A DNA stretch of 64,000 bases from Sporosarcina globispora (lineage in GTDB: Bacteria > Bacillota > Bacilli > Bacillales > Cytobacillaceae): the NCBI RefSeq assembly GCF_001274725.1, contig NZ_LGUF01000007.1:2775710-2839709 (forward strand). The letters run 5' to 3'. Shown here one piece after another: positions 42,696-50,962 of this stretch; position 1 is the stretch's first letter, and every line of letters begins with the position of its first letter. Both the position numbers and the translations under genes were made by a program. Under the pieces are notes generated by a model. It was not told the origin of the DNA. It did not search any database and saw only the letters and a list, made by a program, of their open reading frames with translations.

Positions 42696-44193
42696 AAGAA
42701 ATAAATATTCCGCCTGCGATGAATAGCCCGGCTGCAGCCACAGCGCCAATAGCTGAAATCTTCAATTTATACTTGGCATAATCAACTAGATCCATATCAA
42801 GAATGGAAGCAGTTGTAATCGTTGTATCGCCGAGCGGGGAGGTTAATGCCCCAAATGCTCCGCTTGCAAAAACTGCACCCACTGTTAAGGGGATGGATGC
42901 CCCGGTGGAAACAGCAAGCGTGATTCCCAATGGCATGAACAGTCCCCAGGTTCCCCACGAGCTTCCAATGAAGTAGCCGACCACAGAACCAAGCACAAAG
43001 ATGGCAGCCGGGGTCAGGAAGGCAGGCAGAAAGCTTCCGAGCGAGCTCCCGATAAACTCGGAGAACCCGAGATCCTCTGCGGCCAGCGTCAGCGCCCAAA
43101 TCAGAATGAGCAGGCTGATCGCCTCCATCATCTGATTGCCTCCATCATAGAAATGGTAAAGAATTTCATTCATCCTCTCACGTCTTAATATGTAAAAGAT
43201 AAACGTTAAGACGAGGGTGATAAAAACAGCCAGCAGCATTACAAAAGTGGCATCTGCCAACGAAAAGGCCTCAAAAATCGTTCCTGCTCCTTGAGCCATG
43301 CCATCCTTCCATAATAGGAACAGCGAGAATGCAAGCAGTAAAAAAACCGGGAAAATCAAATTCCAGGGCTGTGCTTTTACAAGCGACAATTCTTTCTTAA
43401 TTCCCTTGCGATGGAACTCATGCTCTTTTTCTTCAAGATCTATATGAGTTTTTTCCTGCCTGTCTTTTCTTTTTCGCGGCCAAAATGTCTGCCCAATTCC
43501 GATCAGAAGCATGATGATGGCATAAAAGTTGAACAAAATGCTTAATAAGAATATTTCATAAGCTGACATATCAAGGTTCAGCCCGCTGATTCCGCCTTCA
43601 ACCAGAGACACCATGAATCCCACAAATGCCGTCGCAACTGGGAGCAGCACAATCACTGATTCCGTTGAAATATCCAGTGTCATGCCGACCTTTTGCTTGG
43701 ACAGATTCATCTTTTTTATTAATGATTTAATGATCGGCCCAATCATCATGATCCGGAACATCGGCATCATGAAGGTAAAGGGGAGAGTAATCCAAATAAA
43801 CACCAGCAGTCCGCGTTCTGAACGGATCCGTTTCCCGGCCCATTCCGAAAACCCCTTTATTCCTCCTGCAATATTCATCATTCCGACAAGGCCGCCAAAT
43901 AAATATAAAAACCCGATAATCTTTATATTTGTTTTATCAGAGAGTGTGGCAACGATGTACGAAACAGTCTGTTCGGTTCCTGTCAGTAAATCGGCTGATA
44001 CGATGATCGAGCCAACGAGAATGCCGGCCACTAACCCTGGCAGAATGTTTCTTAGCCAGATGGACATTCCGATTACGATGATAAATGGTATGAGAGATAG
44101 CCAGGTGTGATTCAAATTTGTGCCCTCCAATGAAATTGCCATTACTGATTTAGTATTGCCCAGAAGTGTTGCCTGTAGTGCTATTAATGCCAT
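42694..44193 (-). CDS. NhaC-family Na+/H+ antiporter-like protein
   Basis: The product is a membrane protein of about 499 residues with ten or more helices. Landmarks are WLRNILPGLVAGILVGSI, LVFIWITLPFTFMMPMFRIMMIGP, GYFIGSSWGTWGLFMPLGI and FGALTSPLGDTTITTASI; the SSWGT and PLGD segments are characteristic of NhaC/ion transporter proteins of Pfam PF03553. The start is uncertain: ATG 44193 has AAAGGGAAAAGG just upstream, while TTG 44259 would add 22 polar residues. It may exchange sodium or organic ions such as amino acids for protons. Confidence 0.82.
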   Translation of the reverse strand: MALIALQATLLGNTKSVMAISLEGTNLNHTWLSLIPFIIVIGMSIWLRNILPGLVAGILVGSIIVSADLLTGTEQTVSYIVATLSDKTNIKIIGFLYLFGGLVGMMNIAGGIKGFSEWAGKRIRSERGLLVFIWITLPFTFMMPMFRIMMIGPIIKSLIKKMNLSKQKVGMTLDISTESVIVLLPVATAFVGFMVSLVEGGISGLNLDMSAYEIFLLSILFNFYAIIMLLIGIGQTFWPRKRKDRQEKTHIDLEEKEHEFHRKGIKKELSLVKAQPWNLIFPVFLLLAFSLFLLWKDGMAQGAGTIFEAFSLADATFVMLLAVFITLVLTFIFYILRRERMNEILYHFYDGGNQMMEAISLLILIWALTLAAEDLGFSEFIGSSLGSFLPAFLTPAAIFVLGSVVGYFIGSSWGTWGLFMPLGITLAVSTGASIPLTVGAVFASGAFGALTSPLGDTTITTASILDMDLVDYAKYKLKISAIGAVAAAGLFIAGGIFIS

Positions 44194-44347
44194 TAACCTT
44201 TTCCCTTTCTGCTTGGTTATAAGAAACCCAAAAAATCTGGGTGTCTGATTCAGTAACAATACCCCATCCAGTCACATATTTTGGTGAAGAGAGTTACCCC
44301 TTTTCATGTTGCTGGCACATTTTATTAATAAATACGGAGGTATGAAC

Positions 44348-44611
44348 ATGAATGATTTTCAAAGAGATCTTCAAATGCTGAATGTTGGTGATTTCCATGC
44401 GAATGAGGCGGTTCCTTGGGATCAAACCCAGTACTATACTGACGAGGCTCGGCAATGCGGCGGTTTTGGCCGTTGCTTTAGCTGCTTTTTCTTTTTCTGC
44501 TTCAACTGCTTTAACTGTTTTAACTGTTTCCGATGCTCTAACTGTTTTCACTGCGGCGGACGCTGTGGCGGACGCTGTGGCGGACGGTGTGGTGGGCGCT
44601 GCGGAGGGTAA
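44348..44611 (+). CDS. Heterocycloanthracin/sonorensin-family TOMM precursor
   Basis: The 87-residue peptide has the leader NDFQRDLQMLNVGDFHANEAVPWDQTQY, whose NVGDF and VPWDQ(S/T)QYTDEARQC match heterocycloanthracin precursors (TIGR03601). The core holds 14 Cys and two Ser: a C-F-N / C-F-R / C-S-N / C-F-H tripeptide run followed by four C-G-G-R-type tetrapeptides. Cys residues would be turned into thiazoles. GGAGG lies seven bases before the ATG at 44348. The gene is 185 bp upstream of its modification genes; in Bacillus anthracis the precursor is encoded elsewhere. A terminator separates it from them, which would allow high precursor expression. Confidence 0.92.
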   Translation: MNDFQRDLQMLNVGDFHANEAVPWDQTQYYTDEARQCGGFGRCFSCFFFFCFNCFNCFNCFRCSNCFHCGGRCGGRCGGRCGGRCGG

Positions 44612-44664
44612 TAGGATTATCAATAAAGACATTTTTATAAAAAAACCAACTGGACCATCAAAAA

Positions 44665-44698
44665 GAAAGTCCCTGCAGCTGTATGCAGGGGCTTTTCT
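44665..44698 (+). terminator. Terminator after the TOMM precursor gene
   Basis: AAAGTCCCTGCA and TGCAGGGGCTTT form a stem with a six-base loop, followed by TCTTCT. Confidence 0.8.
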
Positions 44699-44795
44699 TC
44701 TAAAGGGAGACATATGAGACAAATTCCGGTACATAGGATTATAGAGGAAGGTATGAATCATAAATAGGAATAGTTCACGGGTAAGGAGGAGCGAA

Positions 44796-46757
44796 ATGAA
44801 AAATTTAATCCCTTCTATGCGGCTGAAAGTGAAAAGGGATACGTTTTATCTCCCTGATCCAACCAAGGGTGTGTATTTTCGGAACAATGCAAGCTCCTTC
44901 CACATGGAAGGCAGTATGATCGATCAGTGGGTTCAAAAGCTGATGCCGATGTTTAATGGTGAATATTCACTGGGGGATTTGACAGCAGGTTTGCCGGGTC
45001 CACATAGCGATCGGGTGTATGAAATTGCAGAAGTCCTGTATAAAAATGGCTTTGTTCGGGATGTAAGCCAGGAACAGCCGCATCAATTGCAAGAACATGT
45101 TCTTAAAAAGTTTGCTTCTCAAATCGATTTCCTGGAAAGTTTCGGCGATTCGGCTGCTTTCCGATTTCAGGCATATCGTCAGGAAAAAGTACTGGCAGCA
45201 GGATCGGGCCCTTTTTTTGTTTCTCTGGTTTCTTCGCTGATTGAGTCCGGGTTGCCTAAAGTAAATATGTTAATTACAGACCCGGAACCCACCAATAGAC
45301 AAAGGTTGAAGGAAATTATAGAACATGCCCGTCAATCCGATCCCGAGGTCTCATTAGAGGAGGTAACTCATCAGAAAAAAGAAGATCGTTCCTGGGAGGA
45401 ATTGATTCAGCCGTATGATTCAATATTATATGTGTCGGCAGCGGGCGATGTAGAGGAACTGCGGGTTATACATGCCGCTTGCAGGAAAGAGAAGAAGATG
45501 TTTCTTCCTGCTATATTCCATAATCAGGCTGGTCTGGCAGGTCCGCTCGTGCATCCGGAATCAGAAGGGTGCTGGGAGTCAGCTTGGCATCGCGTACATC
45601 AATCCGTATTTTTCGAAGACAAGCAATTGCACACCATCTCCTCCACGGCAGAAGCCATGCTGGCTAATTTGATCGTGTTTGAACTGTTTAAAGAAGTTAC
45701 TGGATTGATCAGTGCAGAAGAGAGAAATCAGTTTTTCCTGATTAATCTGGAGACGCTGGAAGGTAATTGGCATTCCTACCTGCCTCATCCGATATTGACC
45801 GGAAATACAGCTGTGAAATGGATTCAAGATGTTGAGCGGAGGATTGAACAGAATTCCGGAAAAAGTAAGCCGGACAGTTTGTTTCTCTTTTTCAGCCAAT
45901 TGACATCCAAGGAATCAGGGATTTTTCATAAATGGGAGGAGGGAGATTTAGAGCAGCTTCCATTAGCACAGTGCGAGGTTCAGCCAGTCGATCCATTGTC
46001 GATGGGACCGGCAGAGCTGCTGCCGAACATTGTCTGCACCGATTTGAGGCATGAGGAGGCACGCCGGGAAGCGGGGCTGACTGGGATAGAAGCATATGTC
46101 TCAAGAATGGCTGGGCAGCTGGCTGCGGCCCATTTTCCACATGGCGAAATGGATGGGGATATCGTAAATTCGCAGGAATTTGTTGGCGTGGGAGCAGGGG
46201 AAACATTTGCAGAAGGAGTTTTACGCGGGCTGGATAGGTGTTTGGAAGAGGAAATGGCTAAGAGTCAAGCGGTTCAGATAGCAGTTGTCCCGCTTCATTT
46301 GAGTGATGTAGATGATGAACGCTGCAGGTACTATTTGGACGCATTGACAACGATGCAGGGAGCACCGAAAATCTGCAAGGGTGAGGAAGTGTCCGGCTTC
46401 CCTGTGGTCTGGGTTGGTACGAACGATCGCTGGTTTGGCAGTGTTGGCTTTAATATAACATTAGCTCTGAGGAAAGCGCTGCAGCATGCAATTATACAGG
46501 TGCAAAACCACATGGGCAGTCACAAGGCATCAGCGCTGGAAGTATCAACTGTGCTTCTGGAAGAAAAGGAGCCTCAATATCTTGACATTCCTGCATGTGA
46601 AGAGAAGGAACAATCCCAGCTTTTGCTGTCTGCCAGACAGGTGCTGGAAGAGAACAGCAGGCAGCTCCTAGTCTGTGAATATTCTTTCGAACCATTTTTG
46701 AAAGAGAGTCTGGCCGGGGTGTTTGGGGTGTTCATACGGGAGGAGGAAGCTCAGTGA
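44796..46757 (+). CDS. TOMM maturation protein, RRE/ThiF-like (TIGR03693 type)
   Basis: The 653-residue protein starts with a peptide-recognition-like winged segment (about 1-90: RDTFYLPDPTKGVYFRNN...MIDQWVQKLMPMFNGEYSLGDL), followed by a ThiF/E1-like fold with VLAAGSGPFFVSLVSSLIESG and a long C-terminal part. It matches the thiazole-containing bacteriocin maturation proteins found with heterocycloanthracin YcaO genes. It probably binds the leader peptide and presents it to the cyclodehydratase. GGAGGAGC precedes the ATG. It overlaps the next gene by four bases (GTGA). Confidence 0.85.
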   Translation: MKNLIPSMRLKVKRDTFYLPDPTKGVYFRNNASSFHMEGSMIDQWVQKLMPMFNGEYSLGDLTAGLPGPHSDRVYEIAEVLYKNGFVRDVSQEQPHQLQEHVLKKFASQIDFLESFGDSAAFRFQAYRQEKVLAAGSGPFFVSLVSSLIESGLPKVNMLITDPEPTNRQRLKEIIEHARQSDPEVSLEEVTHQKKEDRSWEELIQPYDSILYVSAAGDVEELRVIHAACRKEKKMFLPAIFHNQAGLAGPLVHPESEGCWESAWHRVHQSVFFEDKQLHTISSTAEAMLANLIVFELFKEVTGLISAEERNQFFLINLETLEGNWHSYLPHPILTGNTAVKWIQDVERRIEQNSGKSKPDSLFLFFSQLTSKESGIFHKWEEGDLEQLPLAQCEVQPVDPLSMGPAELLPNIVCTDLRHEEARREAGLTGIEAYVSRMAGQLAAAHFPHGEMDGDIVNSQEFVGVGAGETFAEGVLRGLDRCLEEEMAKSQAVQIAVVPLHLSDVDDERCRYYLDALTTMQGAPKICKGEEVSGFPVVWVGTNDRWFGSVGFNITLALRKALQHAIIQVQNHMGSHKASALEVSTVLLEEKEPQYLDIPACEEKEQSQLLLSARQVLEENSRQLLVCEYSFEPFLKESLAGVFGVFIREEEAQ

Positions 46758-48697
46758 ATGCTGTCGTGGTAGTTGTCGGGGAAGGACTGCTGGCGGACAG
46801 CGTATGCAAAGATCTGCCCGCCAAATATAAGGTAGTTCGTCATAAGAATTTCGGGTCAGAACTGCCGGATGGGACTGATTTGATTCTTGTGCTTCACGAT
46901 ACTTGGATGCCTGCCGTTCATAAAAAGGCGGAAGAGGTGTCACGATCATCAGGAATTCCCTGGCTTCGGGGGTTTGTATCATTTGGAGAAGGTGTGATTG
47001 GCCCATTAGTTTACCCGTCCACGCCGGGATGCTCACAGTGTGCGGACATGCGGAAATTCTTGGCAGGGCGTGACAGGGATGAGATGTGGGAACTGCAGCA
47101 GAGATTGGAAGAGAGCAGCGGATTAATGCGTGACGCATGGGCATCTCGCACGGGACTTTTACAGATGTCTTACCTGCTTGTGTCCGAGGTGCAAAGGATC
47201 CTGGAGGGCAGCTTGGATGACTTGGAAGTGCGAATGTTTTTGGTCAGCCTGAAAACACTTAAAACCTCATGCCACCTCATTTTACCGGATTCATTGTGCC
47301 CAATCTGCAGTTCCTTGCCTAAGGATTCACAGGAAGGTGCCCGAATTTCCTTGAAGCCAAGTCCGAAAATAAGCGCAGACAGTTACCGCTGCCGCTCATT
47401 GGAGGATTTTGATCAAACTCTCGTCAAAAATTATCTGGATCCGCGGACTGGATTATTTAATGGTAAAATGTATGATTTCACACCACCGTTTGCTGATGTA
47501 GTAGTAAACCTTCCATTGTTTAGAGGGGACGAAGGCGTAGCAGGCCGCACTCATTCCTATAAGGTGAGCGAGTTGACAGCAATTTTGGAAGGGCTTGAGC
47601 GTTCCTGTGGCATAACGCCCCGTGGAAAGCGGACAGCAGTCTATGACAGTTACCGCAACCTGGAAGATCGGGCTCTTAATCCTTTAAAAGCAGGTGTGCA
47701 TGCGGATGAACAGTATGCACGGCCGGATTTTCCATTTAAAAAATTTGATCCTGACACCCCTATTAATTGGGTATGGGGATATTCGTTTTTGGAGGAGCGC
47801 CCGATTTTAGTTCCTGAGCTGCTTGCTTATTACAGCTTGGGCTGCGGGAATGGATATGTCTATGAAACGTCCAACGGATGCGCATTGGGCGGAAGCCTGG
47901 AAGAGGCGATTTTCTACGGTATTTTAGAAGTGGTGGAGCGTGATTCATTCCTGATGACATGGTACGGACAGCTGTCCCTTCCGCGTCTTGATCCTTATTC
48001 CTCAAAAGACAAGGAATTGCAGTTAATGATTGAACGGGTGAAGACAGCAGCGGGATATGATCTGTATTTGTATAACGCGACAATGGAGCACGGAATTCCA
48101 AGTGTTTGGGCGATGGCGAAAAACAGGAAGAAAAAAGGATTGAATATCATTTGTGCTGCAGGTGCTCATCTTGACCCGTTACGGGCGATAAAAAGTGCAG
48201 TTCATGAGTTAGCTGGAATGATGGGGACACTAGACGATAAATTCGAAGAAAACAAGAAGGAATTTTTGAGAATGCTGCAGGATTCTTCCCTCGTCGGGAA
48301 AATGGATGATCATGGGATGCTTTACGGTTTACCGCAAGCGGAAGAGCGCCTAAAGTTTTTGCTGGATGAAAATCGTCCGCTCCGAACTTTTTCCGAGGAG
48401 TTCAAGTGGGAGGGGGGACATACAGACCTGACAGAAGATCTGCGGGACATTATTCAGGCATTACACCGGCAAAAACTTGATGTAATAGTGGTGGATCAGA
48501 CGACGCCGGAGATTAAAAGCAGCGGATTGCATTGTGTCAAAGTGCTGATTCCAGGTATGCTGCCAATGACATTTGGACACCACCTCACACGTGTAGCGGG
48601 GCTTGAGAGAGTTTTAAAGGTCCCAATGAAACTAGGGTATGCAAATGAACCGCTTACATTTGAACAGCTTAATCCACATCCACATCCATTTCCATAA
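46754..48697 (+). CDS. TOMM cyclodehydratase, ThiF-like/YcaO fusion
   Basis: The 647-residue protein combines an N-terminal ThiF-like domain (1-230) with zinc cysteines CSQC and CPIC, and a C-terminal YcaO ATP-dependent cyclodehydratase (about 245-647) with ILEGLERSCG and SLEEAIFYGILEVVERDSF as nucleotide-binding elements. It ends in PHPHPFP, the proline-rich tail typical of YcaO cyclodehydratases, which reaches into the active site. It converts Cys/Ser of the precursor to azolines. GTG 46754 with AGGAGGA upstream is the start. It is the central enzyme of this locus. Confidence 0.92.
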   Translation: MNAVVVVVGEGLLADSVCKDLPAKYKVVRHKNFGSELPDGTDLILVLHDTWMPAVHKKAEEVSRSSGIPWLRGFVSFGEGVIGPLVYPSTPGCSQCADMRKFLAGRDRDEMWELQQRLEESSGLMRDAWASRTGLLQMSYLLVSEVQRILEGSLDDLEVRMFLVSLKTLKTSCHLILPDSLCPICSSLPKDSQEGARISLKPSPKISADSYRCRSLEDFDQTLVKNYLDPRTGLFNGKMYDFTPPFADVVVNLPLFRGDEGVAGRTHSYKVSELTAILEGLERSCGITPRGKRTAVYDSYRNLEDRALNPLKAGVHADEQYARPDFPFKKFDPDTPINWVWGYSFLEERPILVPELLAYYSLGCGNGYVYETSNGCALGGSLEEAIFYGILEVVERDSFLMTWYGQLSLPRLDPYSSKDKELQLMIERVKTAAGYDLYLYNATMEHGIPSVWAMAKNRKKKGLNIICAAGAHLDPLRAIKSAVHELAGMMGTLDDKFEENKKEFLRMLQDSSLVGKMDDHGMLYGLPQAEERLKFLLDENRPLRTFSEEFKWEGGHTDLTEDLRDIIQALHRQKLDVIVVDQTTPEIKSSGLHCVKVLIPGMLPMTFGHHLTRVAGLERVLKVPMKLGYANEPLTFEQLNPHPHPFP

Positions 48698-48718
48698 GGC
48701 TGACTGGGAGGTAAAAGC

Positions 48719-50293
48719 ATGAATCTAGATACATTTCTGCATAACCTGCATTTTGATATAGACCAGATAAGCCCGCCAAATTCGGAAGTGGATTGGGAAG
48801 ATGCACCGCTAGCGTATAAGCTTTACCGCGGCTTGCCAGTTGTTCCACTGTCGCTGGAAGTTCCCCTTTCACTTGAAGAATGGGAGGCACCGGCAAAGCC
48901 AGACCTTCGGAGAGTCGGTCATTTTCTCTGGTATGTATTCGGACTTAATCAATTTTGCCAGTCTGTCTCTCCATTTGATTCCGATGAACAAGCGGATCCA
49001 TTTATGCAGTCGTTTCGGCGGCCTGTTCCTTCTGGAGGAGCATTGTATCCTAACGAATTATACATCTATCTGAAAATGGATGATTTGCCGGAGGGGATGT
49101 ACCATTATGATGTGCTGCACCACCGCCTGGTCCTGCTGCGTGAAGGCAATTTTGATTCATATGTAGCCCGTGCTCTTGGCAATCGCTGTGAAGTGTCCGC
49201 CTGTTTTGGCACTGTTTTTGTGACAACCATGTTTTGGAAAAACTTTTTTAAATACAATAACTTTGCTTATCGTCTGCAGGGACTGGATGCAGGTGTGATG
49301 ATTGGTCAATTGCTGGAGGTTTCGAAGAGATTTGGTTTTGCAGCTGGTGTGTATTCTCAATTTCTGGATCGTGCCCTTAACCATTTACTTGGGCTGCCTG
49401 AGCAGGAGGAGAGTGTATACGCCGTTATCCCGCTGTCGGTTGAACCGACTACCTGGGTTACGAACAGAAGCAGCAAAGACGGGATGATTAATGCCTCCGA
49501 TTTATGCAGAGAAGTGCCTTCGATTGAGAATAATTACTGCGTCAGGTCACAAACAGTGAAAGAATTTCCGATGTTAAAAAGCATCAATGAAGCGTCCATG
49601 CTGGAATCAACTGCATTGTTTCAGCAAATCTTAGCTGAAGAGAGCCATTGTGAGGGTCAGGCGGTGGCTCTGCCTTTTGCAGAAAGGTTATCTTATGATC
49701 TGGCGGCAGTGAGCCGAAATCGATTTTCACCGGACATGGATTTCGTTTTAGGAAAAGTTAGCGGACAGCAGCTGGCAGCTCTGCTGCAGGAGGCGACCGC
49801 TTCCTGCTCTTACAGGAACGATTTAGATATGGTACTTAATAAGCGCAAGTCACGTGTCAAGCTATATGTTTGTTTGAATAATGTAGAAGGTATTCCGGAT
49901 GGCGCTTATTATTATGACAGTGGTGCTCATTTGCTGCGGGAGCTAAATCCCGGAGACCATCGGCTTGCGCTTCAATACGGAATGCCTGCCGGTAATGTGA
50001 ATCTGTTCCAGGTCCCGCTCTGTCTGCATGTAGCAGGGGATAAGGAATTCTATAAATCTGCACTGGGCTACAGGGGCTATCGCATCCAGCAAATGGAAGC
50101 GGGCATGCTTGTACAGAGGTTACTTATAGCTGCGACAGCCCTTGGGATGGGCGGGCATCCGCTTCTCGGATTTGATGCGAAAATGTGTGATGGAATTTAC
50201 AGAATGGAATCACAAGGAGTTACAAGCCTAATCCAAATCCCGATTGGTTTTTATCGGGCGCGTCCATGGCTGAGGGGGAATTTGATTAGCTAG
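48719..50293 (+). CDS. SagB-type azoline dehydrogenase (two nitroreductase-like domains)
   Basis: The 524-residue protein has two tandem SagB/nitroreductase units: PSGGALYPNELYIYLK...GMYHYD...HRLVLLREG in the first (about 95-240) and a matching GIPDGAYYYDSGAHLLRELNPG...YRGYRIQQMEAGMLVQRLLIAATALGMGGHPLLGFD in the second (about 350-510). It should use FMN to oxidise azolines to thiazoles/oxazoles. GGAGG precedes the ATG, 21 bp after the cyclodehydratase stop. No exporter or immunity gene follows, which is unusual for a complete bacteriocin operon. Confidence 0.9.
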   Translation: MNLDTFLHNLHFDIDQISPPNSEVDWEDAPLAYKLYRGLPVVPLSLEVPLSLEEWEAPAKPDLRRVGHFLWYVFGLNQFCQSVSPFDSDEQADPFMQSFRRPVPSGGALYPNELYIYLKMDDLPEGMYHYDVLHHRLVLLREGNFDSYVARALGNRCEVSACFGTVFVTTMFWKNFFKYNNFAYRLQGLDAGVMIGQLLEVSKRFGFAAGVYSQFLDRALNHLLGLPEQEESVYAVIPLSVEPTTWVTNRSSKDGMINASDLCREVPSIENNYCVRSQTVKEFPMLKSINEASMLESTALFQQILAEESHCEGQAVALPFAERLSYDLAAVSRNRFSPDMDFVLGKVSGQQLAALLQEATASCSYRNDLDMVLNKRKSRVKLYVCLNNVEGIPDGAYYYDSGAHLLRELNPGDHRLALQYGMPAGNVNLFQVPLCLHVAGDKEFYKSALGYRGYRIQQMEAGMLVQRLLIAATALGMGGHPLLGFDAKMCDGIYRMESQGVTSLIQIPIGFYRARPWLRGNLIS

Positions 50294-50325
50294 GCTAGAA
50301 GCTGATTCTGCCGGCAATAAATTAA

Positions 50326-50855
50326 TTGTCCCGATTAGTGACCATCATGAGAAGTGGAAAAGAAAAATCGTCGCTAAAGAAGCGGATTAACGCCCAAAAA
50401 TCATGTAACAGTGAAGAAATGGTCGTTAAAGTCCCCGCTTAGCGACCATCATGAGAAGTGGAAAAGAAAAATCGTCGCTAAAGAAGCGGATTAACGCCCA
50501 AAAATCATGAAGCAGTGAAGAATTGGTCGTTAAAGTCCCCGATTCGCGACCATAATGAGGAGTGTAAAAGAAAAATTGTCGCTAAAGAAGCGGATTAACG
50601 CCCAAAAATCATGTAACAGTGAAGAAATGGTCGTTAAAGTCCCCGATTCGCGACCATAATGGGGAGTGTAAAAGAAAAATCGTCGTTAAAGAAGCGGATT
50701 AACGCCCAAAAATCATGTAACAGTGAAGAGATGGTCGTTAAAGTCCCCGGTTCGCGACCAACATGAGAAGTGTAAAAGAAAAATCGTCGTTAAAAAAGCG
50801 GATTAACGCCCAAAACTCATGAAGCAGTGTAAAAGTAGCAGTTAAAGTTATGCCA
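50326..50855. repeat. 104-bp (2 x 52 bp) tandem repeat array, five copies
   Basis: GACCAT recurs at 50340, 50444, 50548 and 50652, with GACCA at 50756, exactly 104 bp apart. Each unit splits into two related 52-bp halves: one with TCGTCGCTAAAGAAGCGG and ATTAACGCCCAAAAATC, the other with TGGTCGTTAAAGTCCCCG. Aligned without gaps, the first half agrees with the 4915-5902 array at about 22 of its first 35 positions, sharing the TAACG.C.AAAAATC core. The array lies between two convergent genes and ends before a terminator. It is non-coding and has no unique spacers. Confidence 0.92.
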
Positions 50856-50879
50856 CTCTCAAAATAACGATCTATCTAT

Positions 50880-50915
50880 AAGGCGCCAGCTGTTATTAGG
50901 CAGGCGCCTTTTTTT
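50880..50915 (+). terminator. Terminator downstream of the TOMM operon and repeat array
   Basis: AAGGCGCC and GGCGCCTT form a stem with a 15-base loop and are followed by seven T residues on the plus strand. It would end transcripts passing through the repeat array. Confidence 0.85.
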
Positions 50916-50962
50916 GCCTGAAATCTAAAAGAAGGCATGACTAAATTTTCCTCTGGCTTATA

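Noticed and set aside
44294-44761. 155-residue minus-strand ORF over the precursor gene
   Set aside because: It is the complement of the Cys-rich repeats (Ala/Thr/Val-rich shadow) and has no independent support.
50326-50855. Mobile element with transposase
   Set aside because: No coding frame, terminal inverted repeats or target duplication could be seen around the array.
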